NCBI GenBank assembly: GCA_050260275.1
Contig: JBLNBX010000026.1
Location: 1-7,434, forward strand
DNA: 7,434 nt
Direction: 5' to 3'
DNA from: DATMXS01 sp050260275
GTDB taxonomy: Bacteria; Acidobacteriota; Terriglobia; Bryobacterales; Bryobacteraceae
The first letter of the stretch is position 1, and every line of letters begins with the position of its first letter. The notes under the pieces were generated by a model. The model saw only the letters and a program-made list of their open reading frames with translations, was not told where the DNA came from and made no database searches. Below, one piece after another: positions 1-5,676 of this stretch. A program made the position numbers and the translations under genes.

Positions 1-785
1 GATTGCAGCTCGCCCGCAACGATGTCGGCGTCCACCGGCGGCGCGAGCAGGCCCAGAGAGACGGCTTCGGTGAACACGTCCACCAGCAGCGCGCCCGCCT
101 CGTGCGCCGCGGCTGCGGCACGGCTAACGTCCTCAATGACACCGAAGAAGTTCGGCGATTGCACGATGACGGCGGCCGTGGCGCGATTCAACTTCGCGGC
201 GAGGTTGCCGTAGTCGAGCGCTCCGGTATCGGCGTCGTAGCCGAACTCCTCCACCTCGAGCTGCTGCCCGTGCGCGTACGTCCGCAGCACTTCGCGATAC
301 TCGGGATGCACCGTCCGCGCCACCAGCACGCGCTTGCGTCCGGTGAGCCGCATGGCCATCAGCGCCGCCTCCGGCACCGCGGTGGAACCGTCGTAAACCG
401 AGGCGTTCGCAACCTCCATGCCGGTAAGCTGGCACATCATCGTCTGGAACTCGAAGATGGCCGTGAGCGTGCCCTGCGAGATCTCCGCCTGGTACGGCGT
501 GTAAGAGGTGAGGAACTCGCCGCGCGAGACGATCGCATCGACCAGCACGGGCCGGTAGTGATAGTATGCGCCCGCGCCGAGGAATGACGCGTATCCTGCG
601 CATTCGCGGCCGCGCGCGCGAAACCAATCGGCTATCTCATACTCACTGCGGCCGCTTTCGAGCGCGAGCGGCGCTTGGAGCCGCAGATCCTCCGGCACCT
701 GCTCGAACAGTTCTTCGAGCGAGCTCACGCCGCAAGCGTCCAGCATTTCCCGGCGCTCTGAATCTGACTTCGGTAGGTAACGCAA
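1..785 (-). CDS. gcvPA: Glycine dehydrogenase (decarboxylating) subunit 1, P-protein N-terminal half (3' end cut by window edge)
   Basis: This is half of the split, PLP-dependent P-protein. With GcvPB it decarboxylates glycine and passes the aminomethyl group to lipoyl-GcvH in the cytoplasm. 261 codons are present before the window edge; the family is about 440-450 residues, so the C-terminal 40% is missing. Translating the minus strand shows family motifs: GAGAYYHYRP (residues 70-79), TSYTPYQAEISQGTL (93-107), NASVYDGSTA (127-136) and QSPNFFG (209-215). The PLP lysine of the P-protein lies in the PB half in split systems and is not expected here. The start is taken as TTG at 785 because it gives the typical N-terminus MRYLPKSDSERREML, and GGGAG sits 8 nt upstream; no in-frame ATG fits. 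It lies 44 bp after gcvH as the third gene of the gcv operon. gcvPB is probably just outside the window (inference). Confidence 0.97.
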   Translation of the reverse strand, partial: MRYLPKSDSERREMLDACGVSSLEELFEQVPEDLRLQAPLALESGRSEYEIADWFRARGRECAGYASFLGAGAYYHYRPVLVDAIVSRGEFLTSYTPYQAEISQGTLTAIFEFQTMMCQLTGMEVANASVYDGSTAVPEAALMAMRLTGRKRVLVARTVHPEYREVLRTYAHGQQLEVEEFGYDADTGALDYGNLAAKLNRATAAVIVQSPNFFGVIEDVSRAAAAAHEAGALLVDVFTEAVSLGLLAPPVDADIVAGELQ

Positions 786-793
786 GCGAAGGA

Positions 794-798
794 CTCCC
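794..798 (-). promoter_or_regulatory. Shine-Dalgarno site for gcvPA (supports the TTG start)
   Basis: GGGAG on the minus strand ends 8 nt before the TTG at 785. It is the only good ribosome-binding match in the 44-bp gcvH-gcvPA gap and is the main reason, with the conserved N-terminus, for choosing the TTG start. Confidence 0.65.
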
Positions 799-829
799 AA
801 TTGAGCCGCCGCCCCGTGCGGATGCGGCG

Positions 830-1222
830 CTAGTGCGACTCGGCCTTCACGTACTCCTCGTACTGGGCGGCTGTCATCAGCTCGTCCAGTTCGGCGGGTT
901 TCTCAAGCATGATCTTTGCGAGCCATGCGCTGCCGTGCGGGTCCTGGTTGATCTTCTCGGGCGCTTCGGAAAGCGTTTCGTTCACCTCGACGACCTCGCC
1001 CGTCACCGGCGAGTAGATGTCGGAAACGGCTTTGACGGACTCCACCGAACCCGCAACCTGGCCCTGCTCTACGCGAGCGCCCGTCTTGGGCAGCTCGACG
1101 AATACCACGTCGCCCAGCTCTTTCTGCGCGTGGTCCGTGATGCCTATCGTGCCGATGTCGCCCTCCACTCGCACCCACTCATGCTCTTTCGTGTACCGCA
1201 GATCTTCGGGATACATGTTCAT
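830..1222 (-). CDS. gcvH: Glycine cleavage system H protein (lipoyl carrier)
   Basis: This is the shuttle protein of the glycine cleavage system. Its lipoyl-lysine arm carries the aminomethyl intermediate from P-protein to T-protein and electrons to the L-protein. The product is 130 residues, normal for the family (about 125-130). Visible features are the N-terminal YTKEHEWVRVEG (residues 10-21), GITDHAQKELGDVVFVELP (27-45) and the lipoylation site ESVKA with Lys64, followed by SDIYSPVTGEVVEVN. The ATG at 1222 overlaps the gcvT stop as ATGA, indicating translational coupling; a second ATG two codons later (1216) is an equally possible start. The open frame extends upstream to 1333, but that part lies inside gcvT and looks like a low-complexity shadow, so it is not included. 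Lipoyl attachment by LplA or LipB/LipA is expected, but none of these genes is in the window. Confidence 0.98.
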   Translation of the reverse strand: MNMYPEDLRYTKEHEWVRVEGDIGTIGITDHAQKELGDVVFVELPKTGARVEQGQVAGSVESVKAVSDIYSPVTGEVVEVNETLSEAPEKINQDPHGSAWLAKIMLEKPAELDELMTAAQYEEYVKAESH

Positions 1223-2319
1223 TTGGCTCGTTTGTAGAAAGGCGTTGGAACCGTTTCCGCGGCGACAAGTTGGCCGCGTATCTGAATCTGGATCGCCTGC
1301 CCCGCGGCGGCACGCGCTGCGGGAAGGTAGCAAAGCCCGATGTTCTTTCCAAGTGTTGGCGAGGGGCCGCCGCTCGTGACCCAGCCTGCGGGCGAGCCGT
1401 CGACAAACACCTCGTAGCCCTCGCGCGCTATTCCCCGGCCGCGCATCTCGAAGCCCGCCAGCCGCCGTGTGACGCCCCGCTCGAGCTGCTTTGCGAGCGC
1501 CGCGCGGCCGATAAAATCACCTTTATCCATTTTGACAATCCAGTCGAGCCCGGCTTCGAAGGGTGTGATCGATGCGTCGATCTCGTGGCCGTACAGCGCC
1601 ATCTTCGCCTCGAGTCGCAGCGTGTTGCGCGCGCCCAGGCCGCACGGCTTGATTCCGAACTCCTCGCCGGCGCGCATCACCTCATCCCAGATGCGCGCGG
1701 CTTCGGAGGGCGCAACGTAAATCTCAAATCCGTCCTCGCCCGTGTAGCCCGTGCGCGTCACGCGCGCCGGCGCGCCGCAGACCTCGCCGTCGGCGAAGTG
1801 GTAATAGCGCATGGCGGAGAGGTCGAGCTGCGTCAGCTTCTGAACCGTCGCCTGGGCTTTCGGTCCCTGTACGGCGAGCTGCGCATAGCGTTCGCTCGCG
1901 AAATCCACCTCGGCGTCAAAGCGGTTGTGCGCGCCGATGTGCTCGTAATCTTTCTCCTGGTTCGAGGCGTTCACCACGAGGAAGAAATGATCATCAGCGA
2001 TCTTGTGGACCAGGATGTCGTCCACGAATCCGCCGTGTTCGTAAAGCAGCCCGGAGTATTGGATCCGCCCCTTGGCCAGCCGCGCGGCATCGTTCGTGGT
2101 GACGAAATCCGTGAGCGCCTGCGCTTGCGGCCCGCGGATCTCGATCTCGCCCATGTGACTGACGTCGAACAGCCCTACGGCCTGCCGGACCGTGTTGTGC
2201 TCGTCGATGATGCCGGAGTACTGCACCGGCATCTCCCAGCCGCCGAAGTCGATCAGGCGCGCACCGCTCCGCTGGTGGATATCGAACAGTGGGGTGCGTT
2301 TCAGCGCGGAAGTGGGCAT
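1219..2319 (-). CDS. gcvT: Aminomethyltransferase, glycine cleavage T protein
   Basis: GcvT transfers the methylene group from aminomethyl-lipoyl-GcvH to tetrahydrofolate, releasing ammonia and giving 5,10-methylene-THF. It is 366 residues from the ATG at 2319, matching the usual length of about 365. Visible motifs are LFDIHQRSGARLIDFGGWEMP (11-31), LFDVSHMGEIEI (50-61), GGFVDDILVHKI (96-107, holding the catalytic-type Asp pair D100/D101), the folate-domain RTGYTGEDGFEI (189-200), LGARNTLRLEAKMALYGHEI (228-247), and a C-terminal OB-like part ending in PTPFYKRAK. The open frame continues upstream to a GTG at 2391, but the 24 extra residues do not resemble the family. No clear Shine-Dalgarno site precedes the ATG at 2319, so the start rests on homology. 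It is the first gene of the operon gcvT-gcvH-gcvPA. An aminomethyltransferase paralogue such as YgfZ is excluded by the H and P neighbours. Confidence 0.98.
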   Translation of the reverse strand: MPTSALKRTPLFDIHQRSGARLIDFGGWEMPVQYSGIIDEHNTVRQAVGLFDVSHMGEIEIRGPQAQALTDFVTTNDAARLAKGRIQYSGLLYEHGGFVDDILVHKIADDHFFLVVNASNQEKDYEHIGAHNRFDAEVDFASERYAQLAVQGPKAQATVQKLTQLDLSAMRYYHFADGEVCGAPARVTRTGYTGEDGFEIYVAPSEAARIWDEVMRAGEEFGIKPCGLGARNTLRLEAKMALYGHEIDASITPFEAGLDWIVKMDKGDFIGRAALAKQLERGVTRRLAGFEMRGRGIAREGYEVFVDGSPAGWVTSGGPSPTLGKNIGLCYLPAARAAAGQAIQIQIRGQLVAAETVPTPFYKRAK

Positions 2320-2502
2320 CCGAGAAGCCAGACTAGCACATTGCAAAAAACAGGGCGCGCAGGATGCGCGGCGCGGCTCCGTTTCTAACACTCGCAGCCG
2401 TTCGCGGACCTTCGGACCGTATATTTGGTAAAGTTAATGTGCAACCCGGGCCGCTGTGAAGGTGGGAAGGCGCCGGGATCACTTCGAGGAGGCAGAGGCT
2501 CA
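2320..2502. promoter_or_regulatory. Divergent promoter region between gcvT and bacterioferritin
   Basis: This 183-bp gap separates two divergently read genes, so both promoters must lie here or in the gene ends. An AT-rich island at about 2420-2444 stands out in GC-rich surroundings. On the minus strand TTGCAC (2439-2444) followed after 15 nt by TATACG (2418-2423) is a possible but suboptimal -35/-10 pair, giving a gcvT leader of about 90 nt. On the plus strand TATATT (2422-2427) or TAAAGT (2429-2434) could be a -10 for bfr, with no convincing -35. The element CGGACC is repeated at 2405-2410 and 2413-2418. No glycine-riboswitch core or Fur-like box was recognised by eye. The exact promoters are uncertain. 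Confidence 0.45.
2486..2492 (+). promoter_or_regulatory. Strong Shine-Dalgarno site for bacterioferritin
   Basis: GAGGAGG is a near-perfect anti-16S match 10 nt before the ATG at 2503. A second purine run, AGAGG (2494-2498), lies closer to the start. Together they fix the start at 2503 rather than at the in-frame TTG at 2425. Confidence 0.8.
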
Positions 2503-2976
2503 ATGCGTGGAGACAGCCGAGTAATTGCGGCATTGAACGAGGCGTTGAAGTCGGAACTCACCGCCATTAATCAGTACTTTATTCACGCCGAGATGAATGA
2601 GAACTGGAAATACAGCCGTCTCTATCACAGCATCCGCGAGCGCTCCCTGACCGAGATGCGGCACGCCGAGGCATTCATCGAACGCATCCTGTTCCTGGAG
2701 GGCGAGCCGAACATGACCGACCTGTTCCCGGTGAAGGTCGGCAGAAACGTCAAGCAGATGATGGAGAACGACCTCGCGCTCGAGATGGACGCCGTGAACC
2801 GCTACAACGCCTCCATCGCGCTGTGCCGCGAGGTGGGCGACAACGGCACGCGCGAGCTCTTCGAAAAGATCCTGAAGGCCGAAGAGGAGCACGTCGACGA
2901 GATAGAGGCCGAACTGTATCAGCTCAAAGAAATCGGCACCGAGGGCTACCTCGCCCAGCAGATCAAGAAGGAATAG
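2503..2976 (+). CDS. bfr: Bacterioferritin (haem-containing iron storage ferritin)
   Basis: Bfr is a 24-mer iron-storage and detoxification protein that oxidises Fe(II) at a di-iron centre and stores ferric mineral in the cytoplasm. The product is 157 residues, the normal length, and aligns without gaps to the E. coli Bfr numbering. Every ferroxidase ligand is present: Glu18, Glu51, His54, Glu94, Glu127 and His130. The haem-ligating Met52 lies in the sequence EMRH. Other signatures are the N-terminal MRGDSRVI, INQYFIHAEM (22-31) and ERILFLEGEPN (60-70). The ATG at 2503 has a strong Shine-Dalgarno site; an in-frame TTG at 2425 would add 26 non-family residues and was rejected. It reads divergently from the gcv operon, and 121 bp plus an inverted repeat separate it from the next gene, so it may be a single-gene transcription unit. 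No bacterioferritin-associated ferredoxin gene is next to it. A Dps or non-haem ferritin is unlikely because of Met52 and the exact spacing. Confidence 0.97.
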   Translation: MRGDSRVIAALNEALKSELTAINQYFIHAEMNENWKYSRLYHSIRERSLTEMRHAEAFIERILFLEGEPNMTDLFPVKVGRNVKQMMENDLALEMDAVNRYNASIALCREVGDNGTRELFEKILKAEEEHVDEIEAELYQLKEIGTEGYLAQQIKKE

Positions 2977-2985
2977 ATCCCTTAC

Positions 2986-3049
2986 GGCGCTCCGGTAACG
3001 CGCTGGAATGCTTCGCCTTGCCTGCCGGTGCGCGTGCTTCCGGAGCGCC
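2986..3049 (+). repeat. Inverted repeat / potential long hairpin in the bfr to PIG-L gap
   Basis: GGCGCTCCGG (2986-2995) is exactly complementary to CCGGAGCGCC (3040-3049). Inside it, ACGCGC (2998-3003) can pair with GCGCGT (3030-3035), so the RNA could fold as a 10-bp outer stem, a small asymmetric internal loop, a 6-bp inner stem and a 26-nt apical loop. It begins 9 nt after the bfr stop codon. There is no T-tract after it, so it is not a textbook intrinsic terminator. It may stabilise the bfr mRNA 3' end, assist termination, or be a processing site; all three are inference. Confidence 0.6.
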
Positions 3050-3097
3050 CCGCGCAACCGTGCGTACGCGCGAGCAGCCCCTGTACCATTGTCATTG

Positions 3098-5563
3098 ATG
3101 AGGCTCATCGCACGTTTACTGGCGCTCGCGGTGTCTTTCGCGATCGCCGCCCCGGCCGGGCCCCTGGTTTCGGGCGCGTCGGCGCGGCGCGAAGCAGTAG
3201 CGCGGGCGGGCGTGCTCGGGAGCGCGCTCATGATAGGCGCGCATCCTGACGACGAGAACAGCCTCACTCTCGCCTGGCTCGCGCGCGGGCGCATGGTGCG
3301 AACGGCGTACCTTTCCATCACGCGCGGCGAGGGCGGCCAGAACCTGATCGGTCCCGAGCAGGGAGCGATGCTGGGCGTCATCCGTACCCAGGAGTTGCTG
3401 GCGGCGCGGGAGATCGACGGTGCGGAGCAGTTTTTCACGCGCGCCATCGATTTTGGTTTCTCGAAATCGGCCGAGGAAACGCTCGCCAAGTGGGGCCACG
3501 AAGAGACGCTGGCCGACGTCGTGTGGGTGATACGCAGCTTCCGGCCCGACGTGATCATCGCCATCTTTTCCGGCACTGCGCGCGACGGCCACGGGCACCA
3601 CCAGGCGGCGGGGATCCTCGCGCGCGAGGCGTTCGCAGCCGCGGCCGACCCCAAACGTTTCCCCGAACAGCTCAAGTACGTGCAGCCGTGGCAGGCCAAG
3701 CGGCTTGTCTGGAACGCTTACAGCGGCGCGTCCAGCGCCGACTACCGCCTCGAAACCGGAGAATGGAACGCGACGCTCGGCTACACTTACGGCGAACTCG
3801 CCGGCCTGAGCCGCAGCATGCACAGCTCACAGGGAATGGGCACCCCTCCGCGGCGCGCGGCATCGGACGTGAGGCTGATGCACGTGGCGGGCGAGCGTGG
3901 GAAGGATCTGTTCGACGGCATCGACACGACGTGGGGCCGCGTGCCCGGCGGCGCTGCGATCCAGCCGCTCATCAAGGAGGCGCTGCGCAGCCTTGACGAC
4001 GAACATCCCGAGCGAGCGCTTCCGCCGCTCCTGGCGGCGCGCGAGAAAGCCGCGGTGCTCAACGACCCGTGGGCGCAGTACAAGCGTAAGGAAATCGACG
4101 AGACTATCGCGCTGTGCGCGGGTCTGTGGCTCGACGCCTCGGCTGAACGCTGGGATGTGACGCCGGGATCGAGCGTCAGGATAAACGCTACTGCCGTGAA
4201 GCGCGCGCCGGTAGACGTGCAGTTGCTCTCCACGGCGATTCATTGGGGCCGCTCCGTGCAGACCGCGGCGGAACCGGCTGCGCTCGAAACCGGCCAGCCG
4301 GTGACGCGAGGATTTCTCCAGAAAGTCGCGGCGACGGAGCCCTATTCGGGTCCGTACTGGCTGGCTCAGCCGCCTAAGGGCGAGAGCTACACCGTTCAGG
4401 CCCCGCAGCTTATCGGAGCGCCGGAGACGCCGCCGGTCGCAACGGCGCGCTTCCGGCTCCGGGTGGCGGGTGGCGAGATCGAGATAGAACGCCCCGTCAT
4501 CCACCGCTACGTTGACCGCTCCCGCGGTGAGCTGACGCGGCCTGTCGTTGTCGTGCCGGTCGTAGCTCTGAAGTTGGACAGCTCCGCGCTCGTGTTCTCC
4601 AGCGCGCAGCCGCGCCGGGTGCGCGTGATAGTCGATTCCAATGCCCCGGCCTCGGGCGACGTCCGCCTGGAGGCGCCCGCGGGCTGGAAGATCGAGCCCG
4701 CAAGACAGCGCTTCGAGGCAAGGCAGGCAGGAATGGAGATGCCGCTCACGTTCGAGGTGACGCCCCCGGCGAACCACGGCCGCGCCGTTCTGCGTGCGGT
4801 CGCAGAGTGCGGCGGGCGCGAAATCTCGACGGCCATGGATGTAGTGTCGTACTCGCACTTTCCGCCGCAGGCGGTGCTGCGCCCCGCCGCCATCGACGCC
4901 GTGCGCGTGGACGTTCAGGTGCTCGCGAAACGCATCGGATACGTCATGGGCGCGGGCGACAACGTCCCCGAAGCGCTCGCCCAACTCGGCCTCGACGTGC
5001 GCCTGCTCGGCCCCGACGATCTCACCGGCGATCTCTCCGGCTACGACGCCATCGTCACAGGAGTGCGCGCCTACAACGTGCGCGCGGACCTGCGGGCGAA
5101 CCAACACCGCCTCATCGACTACGTCGAGCGCGGAGGAACGCTGGTTGTGCAGTACAACGTCCTCGATCCTCGCACCGATCCTTCGCAGCTCAGCGACCTC
5201 GGACCGTTTCCGCTGCGCACGGGCCGCGACCGCGTCTCAGTCGAAGAAGCGCCCGTCTCGTTCACGGACGCCGCGAGCCCGCTGCTCGCCGCGCCGAACC
5301 GCATCACGGCTGCCGACTTCGACGGATGGGTGCAGGAGCGCGGCCTCTACTTCGCCTCCGAGTGGGACCCGCGCTACCGCACGCTCTTCTCCTGCTCCGA
5401 TCCCGGCGAGCCTGCGCGCGCCGGCGGCACGCTCTACACGAAGTACGGCCGCGGAGCGTACGTGTTCACGGCGTATTCCTGGTTCCGGCAGCTTCCGGCA
5501 GGGGTGCCCGGAGCGTTCCGCATTTTTGCCAACCTGTTGAGCGCGGGGAAGACGCTCCAATGA
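3098..5563 (+). CDS. Exported PIG-L/LmbE-type deacetylase with C-terminal GATase-like domain
   Basis: This is a zinc-dependent de-N-acetylase of the PIG-L/LmbE superfamily in a large multidomain form: 821 residues against about 220-300 for single-domain members. Residues 1-29 look like a Sec signal peptide: MRLIAR, a hydrophobic stretch LLALAVSFAIAAPA, then a possible cleavage after GASA. There is no lipobox. The catalytic domain starts at about residue 40 with GAHPDDE: His49 and Asp52 are expected zinc ligands and Asp51 the general base. DGHGHHQAAG (163-172) supplies the third ligand, probably His168. Middle regions (about 350-600) are beta-rich and Ig-like. Residues about 603-821 look like a class I glutamine-amidotransferase-like Rossmann fold (GYVMGAGDNVPEAL, GVRAYNVR at 655-662, YVERGGTLVVQYNV at 675-688) without an obvious nucleophile cysteine. 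The start was chosen for the signal peptide; the in-frame ATG at 3008 would add 30 Arg/Cys-rich residues. No Shine-Dalgarno site is evident. The stop overlaps the next gene as ATGA. The substrate is unknown; an N-acetylated amino sugar or glycoconjugate is the family-based guess. Confidence 0.92.
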   Translation: MRLIARLLALAVSFAIAAPAGPLVSGASARREAVARAGVLGSALMIGAHPDDENSLTLAWLARGRMVRTAYLSITRGEGGQNLIGPEQGAMLGVIRTQELLAAREIDGAEQFFTRAIDFGFSKSAEETLAKWGHEETLADVVWVIRSFRPDVIIAIFSGTARDGHGHHQAAGILAREAFAAAADPKRFPEQLKYVQPWQAKRLVWNAYSGASSADYRLETGEWNATLGYTYGELAGLSRSMHSSQGMGTPPRRAASDVRLMHVAGERGKDLFDGIDTTWGRVPGGAAIQPLIKEALRSLDDEHPERALPPLLAAREKAAVLNDPWAQYKRKEIDETIALCAGLWLDASAERWDVTPGSSVRINATAVKRAPVDVQLLSTAIHWGRSVQTAAEPAALETGQPVTRGFLQKVAATEPYSGPYWLAQPPKGESYTVQAPQLIGAPETPPVATARFRLRVAGGEIEIERPVIHRYVDRSRGELTRPVVVVPVVALKLDSSALVFSSAQPRRVRVIVDSNAPASGDVRLEAPAGWKIEPARQRFEARQAGMEMPLTFEVTPPANHGRAVLRAVAECGGREISTAMDVVSYSHFPPQAVLRPAAIDAVRVDVQVLAKRIGYVMGAGDNVPEALAQLGLDVRLLGPDDLTGDLSGYDAIVTGVRAYNVRADLRANQHRLIDYVERGGTLVVQYNVLDPRTDPSQLSDLGPFPLRTGRDRVSVEEAPVSFTDAASPLLAAPNRITAADFDGWVQERGLYFASEWDPRYRTLFSCSDPGEPARAGGTLYTKYGRGAYVFTAYSWFRQLPAGVPGAFRIFANLLSAGKTLQ
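5545..5551 (+). promoter_or_regulatory. Shine-Dalgarno-like site for the small membrane protein gene
   Basis: The purine run GGGGAAG lies inside the last codons of the PIG-L gene, 8 nt before the ATG at 5560. It supports independent or coupled initiation of the 38-codon gene. Confidence 0.5.
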
Positions 5564-5676
5564 ACGAAAAGCCTCCGTTCCTGGGCTCCTGGCCGCGCGT
5601 GTACGCGGCTGTCCTCGGCTGGCTCGCTCTCCTGATAGTGCTGTTCACTCTCTTCACACGGGCGTATAACCAATGA
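5560..5676 (+). CDS. 38-residue single-pass membrane protein, probable symporter accessory peptide
   Basis: This tiny gene sits exactly between the PIG-L and symporter genes and overlaps each by 4 bp (ATGA at 5560-5563 and at 5673-5676). The product begins MNEKPPFLGSWPRVYAAVLG and continues with a strongly hydrophobic helix (about residues 14-33) ending FTRAYNQ, so it is a one-TM protein with a short polar N-terminus, a Trp-Pro-Arg segment at the membrane edge and an Arg near the C-terminus. GGGGAAG 8 nt upstream is a plausible ribosome-binding site. Very short hydrophobic ORFs directly before SSS-type transporters occur in other bacteria as accessory or stabilising subunits (for example the DUF4212 type, which is longer and different in sequence). 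A similar role here is inferred from position. The reading frame also lies at the end of a spurious Arg-rich open frame (4807-5676), so automatic callers may miss it or fuse it. The weak ribosome-binding site of the next gene suggests its translation is coupled to this one. Confidence 0.85.
   Translation: MNEKPPFLGSWPRVYAAVLGWLALLIVLFTLFTRAYNQ

Noticed and set aside
1223..1333. 37-residue N-terminal extension of gcvH inside gcvT
   Set aside because: The extension is Arg/Ser-rich, absent from the H-protein family and lies out of frame within gcvT. The ATGA overlap at 1219-1222 gives the normal start.
1270..2388. 372-codon plus-strand open frame antisense to gcvT
   Set aside because: It lies entirely antisense to a clear gcvT, has an Arg/Ala/His-rich composition and no domain signature. 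Long antisense frames are expected in GC-rich coding DNA.
2320..2440. Glycine riboswitch in the gcvT leader
   Set aside because: I looked for the conserved tandem aptamer core and paired elements on the minus strand and did not find them; the leader is also short.
2425..2502. TTG-initiated 26-residue extension of bacterioferritin
   Set aside because: The ATG at 2503 has a strong Shine-Dalgarno site and gives exact alignment to known Bfr ligand numbering; the extension is not family-like.
2986..3049. Classical Rho-independent terminator after bacterioferritin
   Set aside because: The stem is strong, but the loop is long and no T-rich tract follows the 3' arm, so it is listed only as an inverted repeat.
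2500..3699. 399-codon minus-strand open frame across bacterioferritin and the PIG-L start
   Set aside because: It crosses two well-supported genes on the other strand, shows no recognisable motif and has shadow-like Ser/Arg/Ala composition.
3827..5107. 426-codon minus-strand open frame antisense to the PIG-L gene
   Set aside because: It is rich in Arg, His and Ala, antisense to a motif-bearing gene, with no ribosome-binding site or family match recognised.
4807..5676. 289-codon plus-strand open frame overlapping the PIG-L 3' end
   Set aside because: The first 251 codons are an Arg-rich out-of-frame shadow of the PIG-L gene. Only its last 38 codons (5560-5676) look like a real protein, and they are annotated separately.
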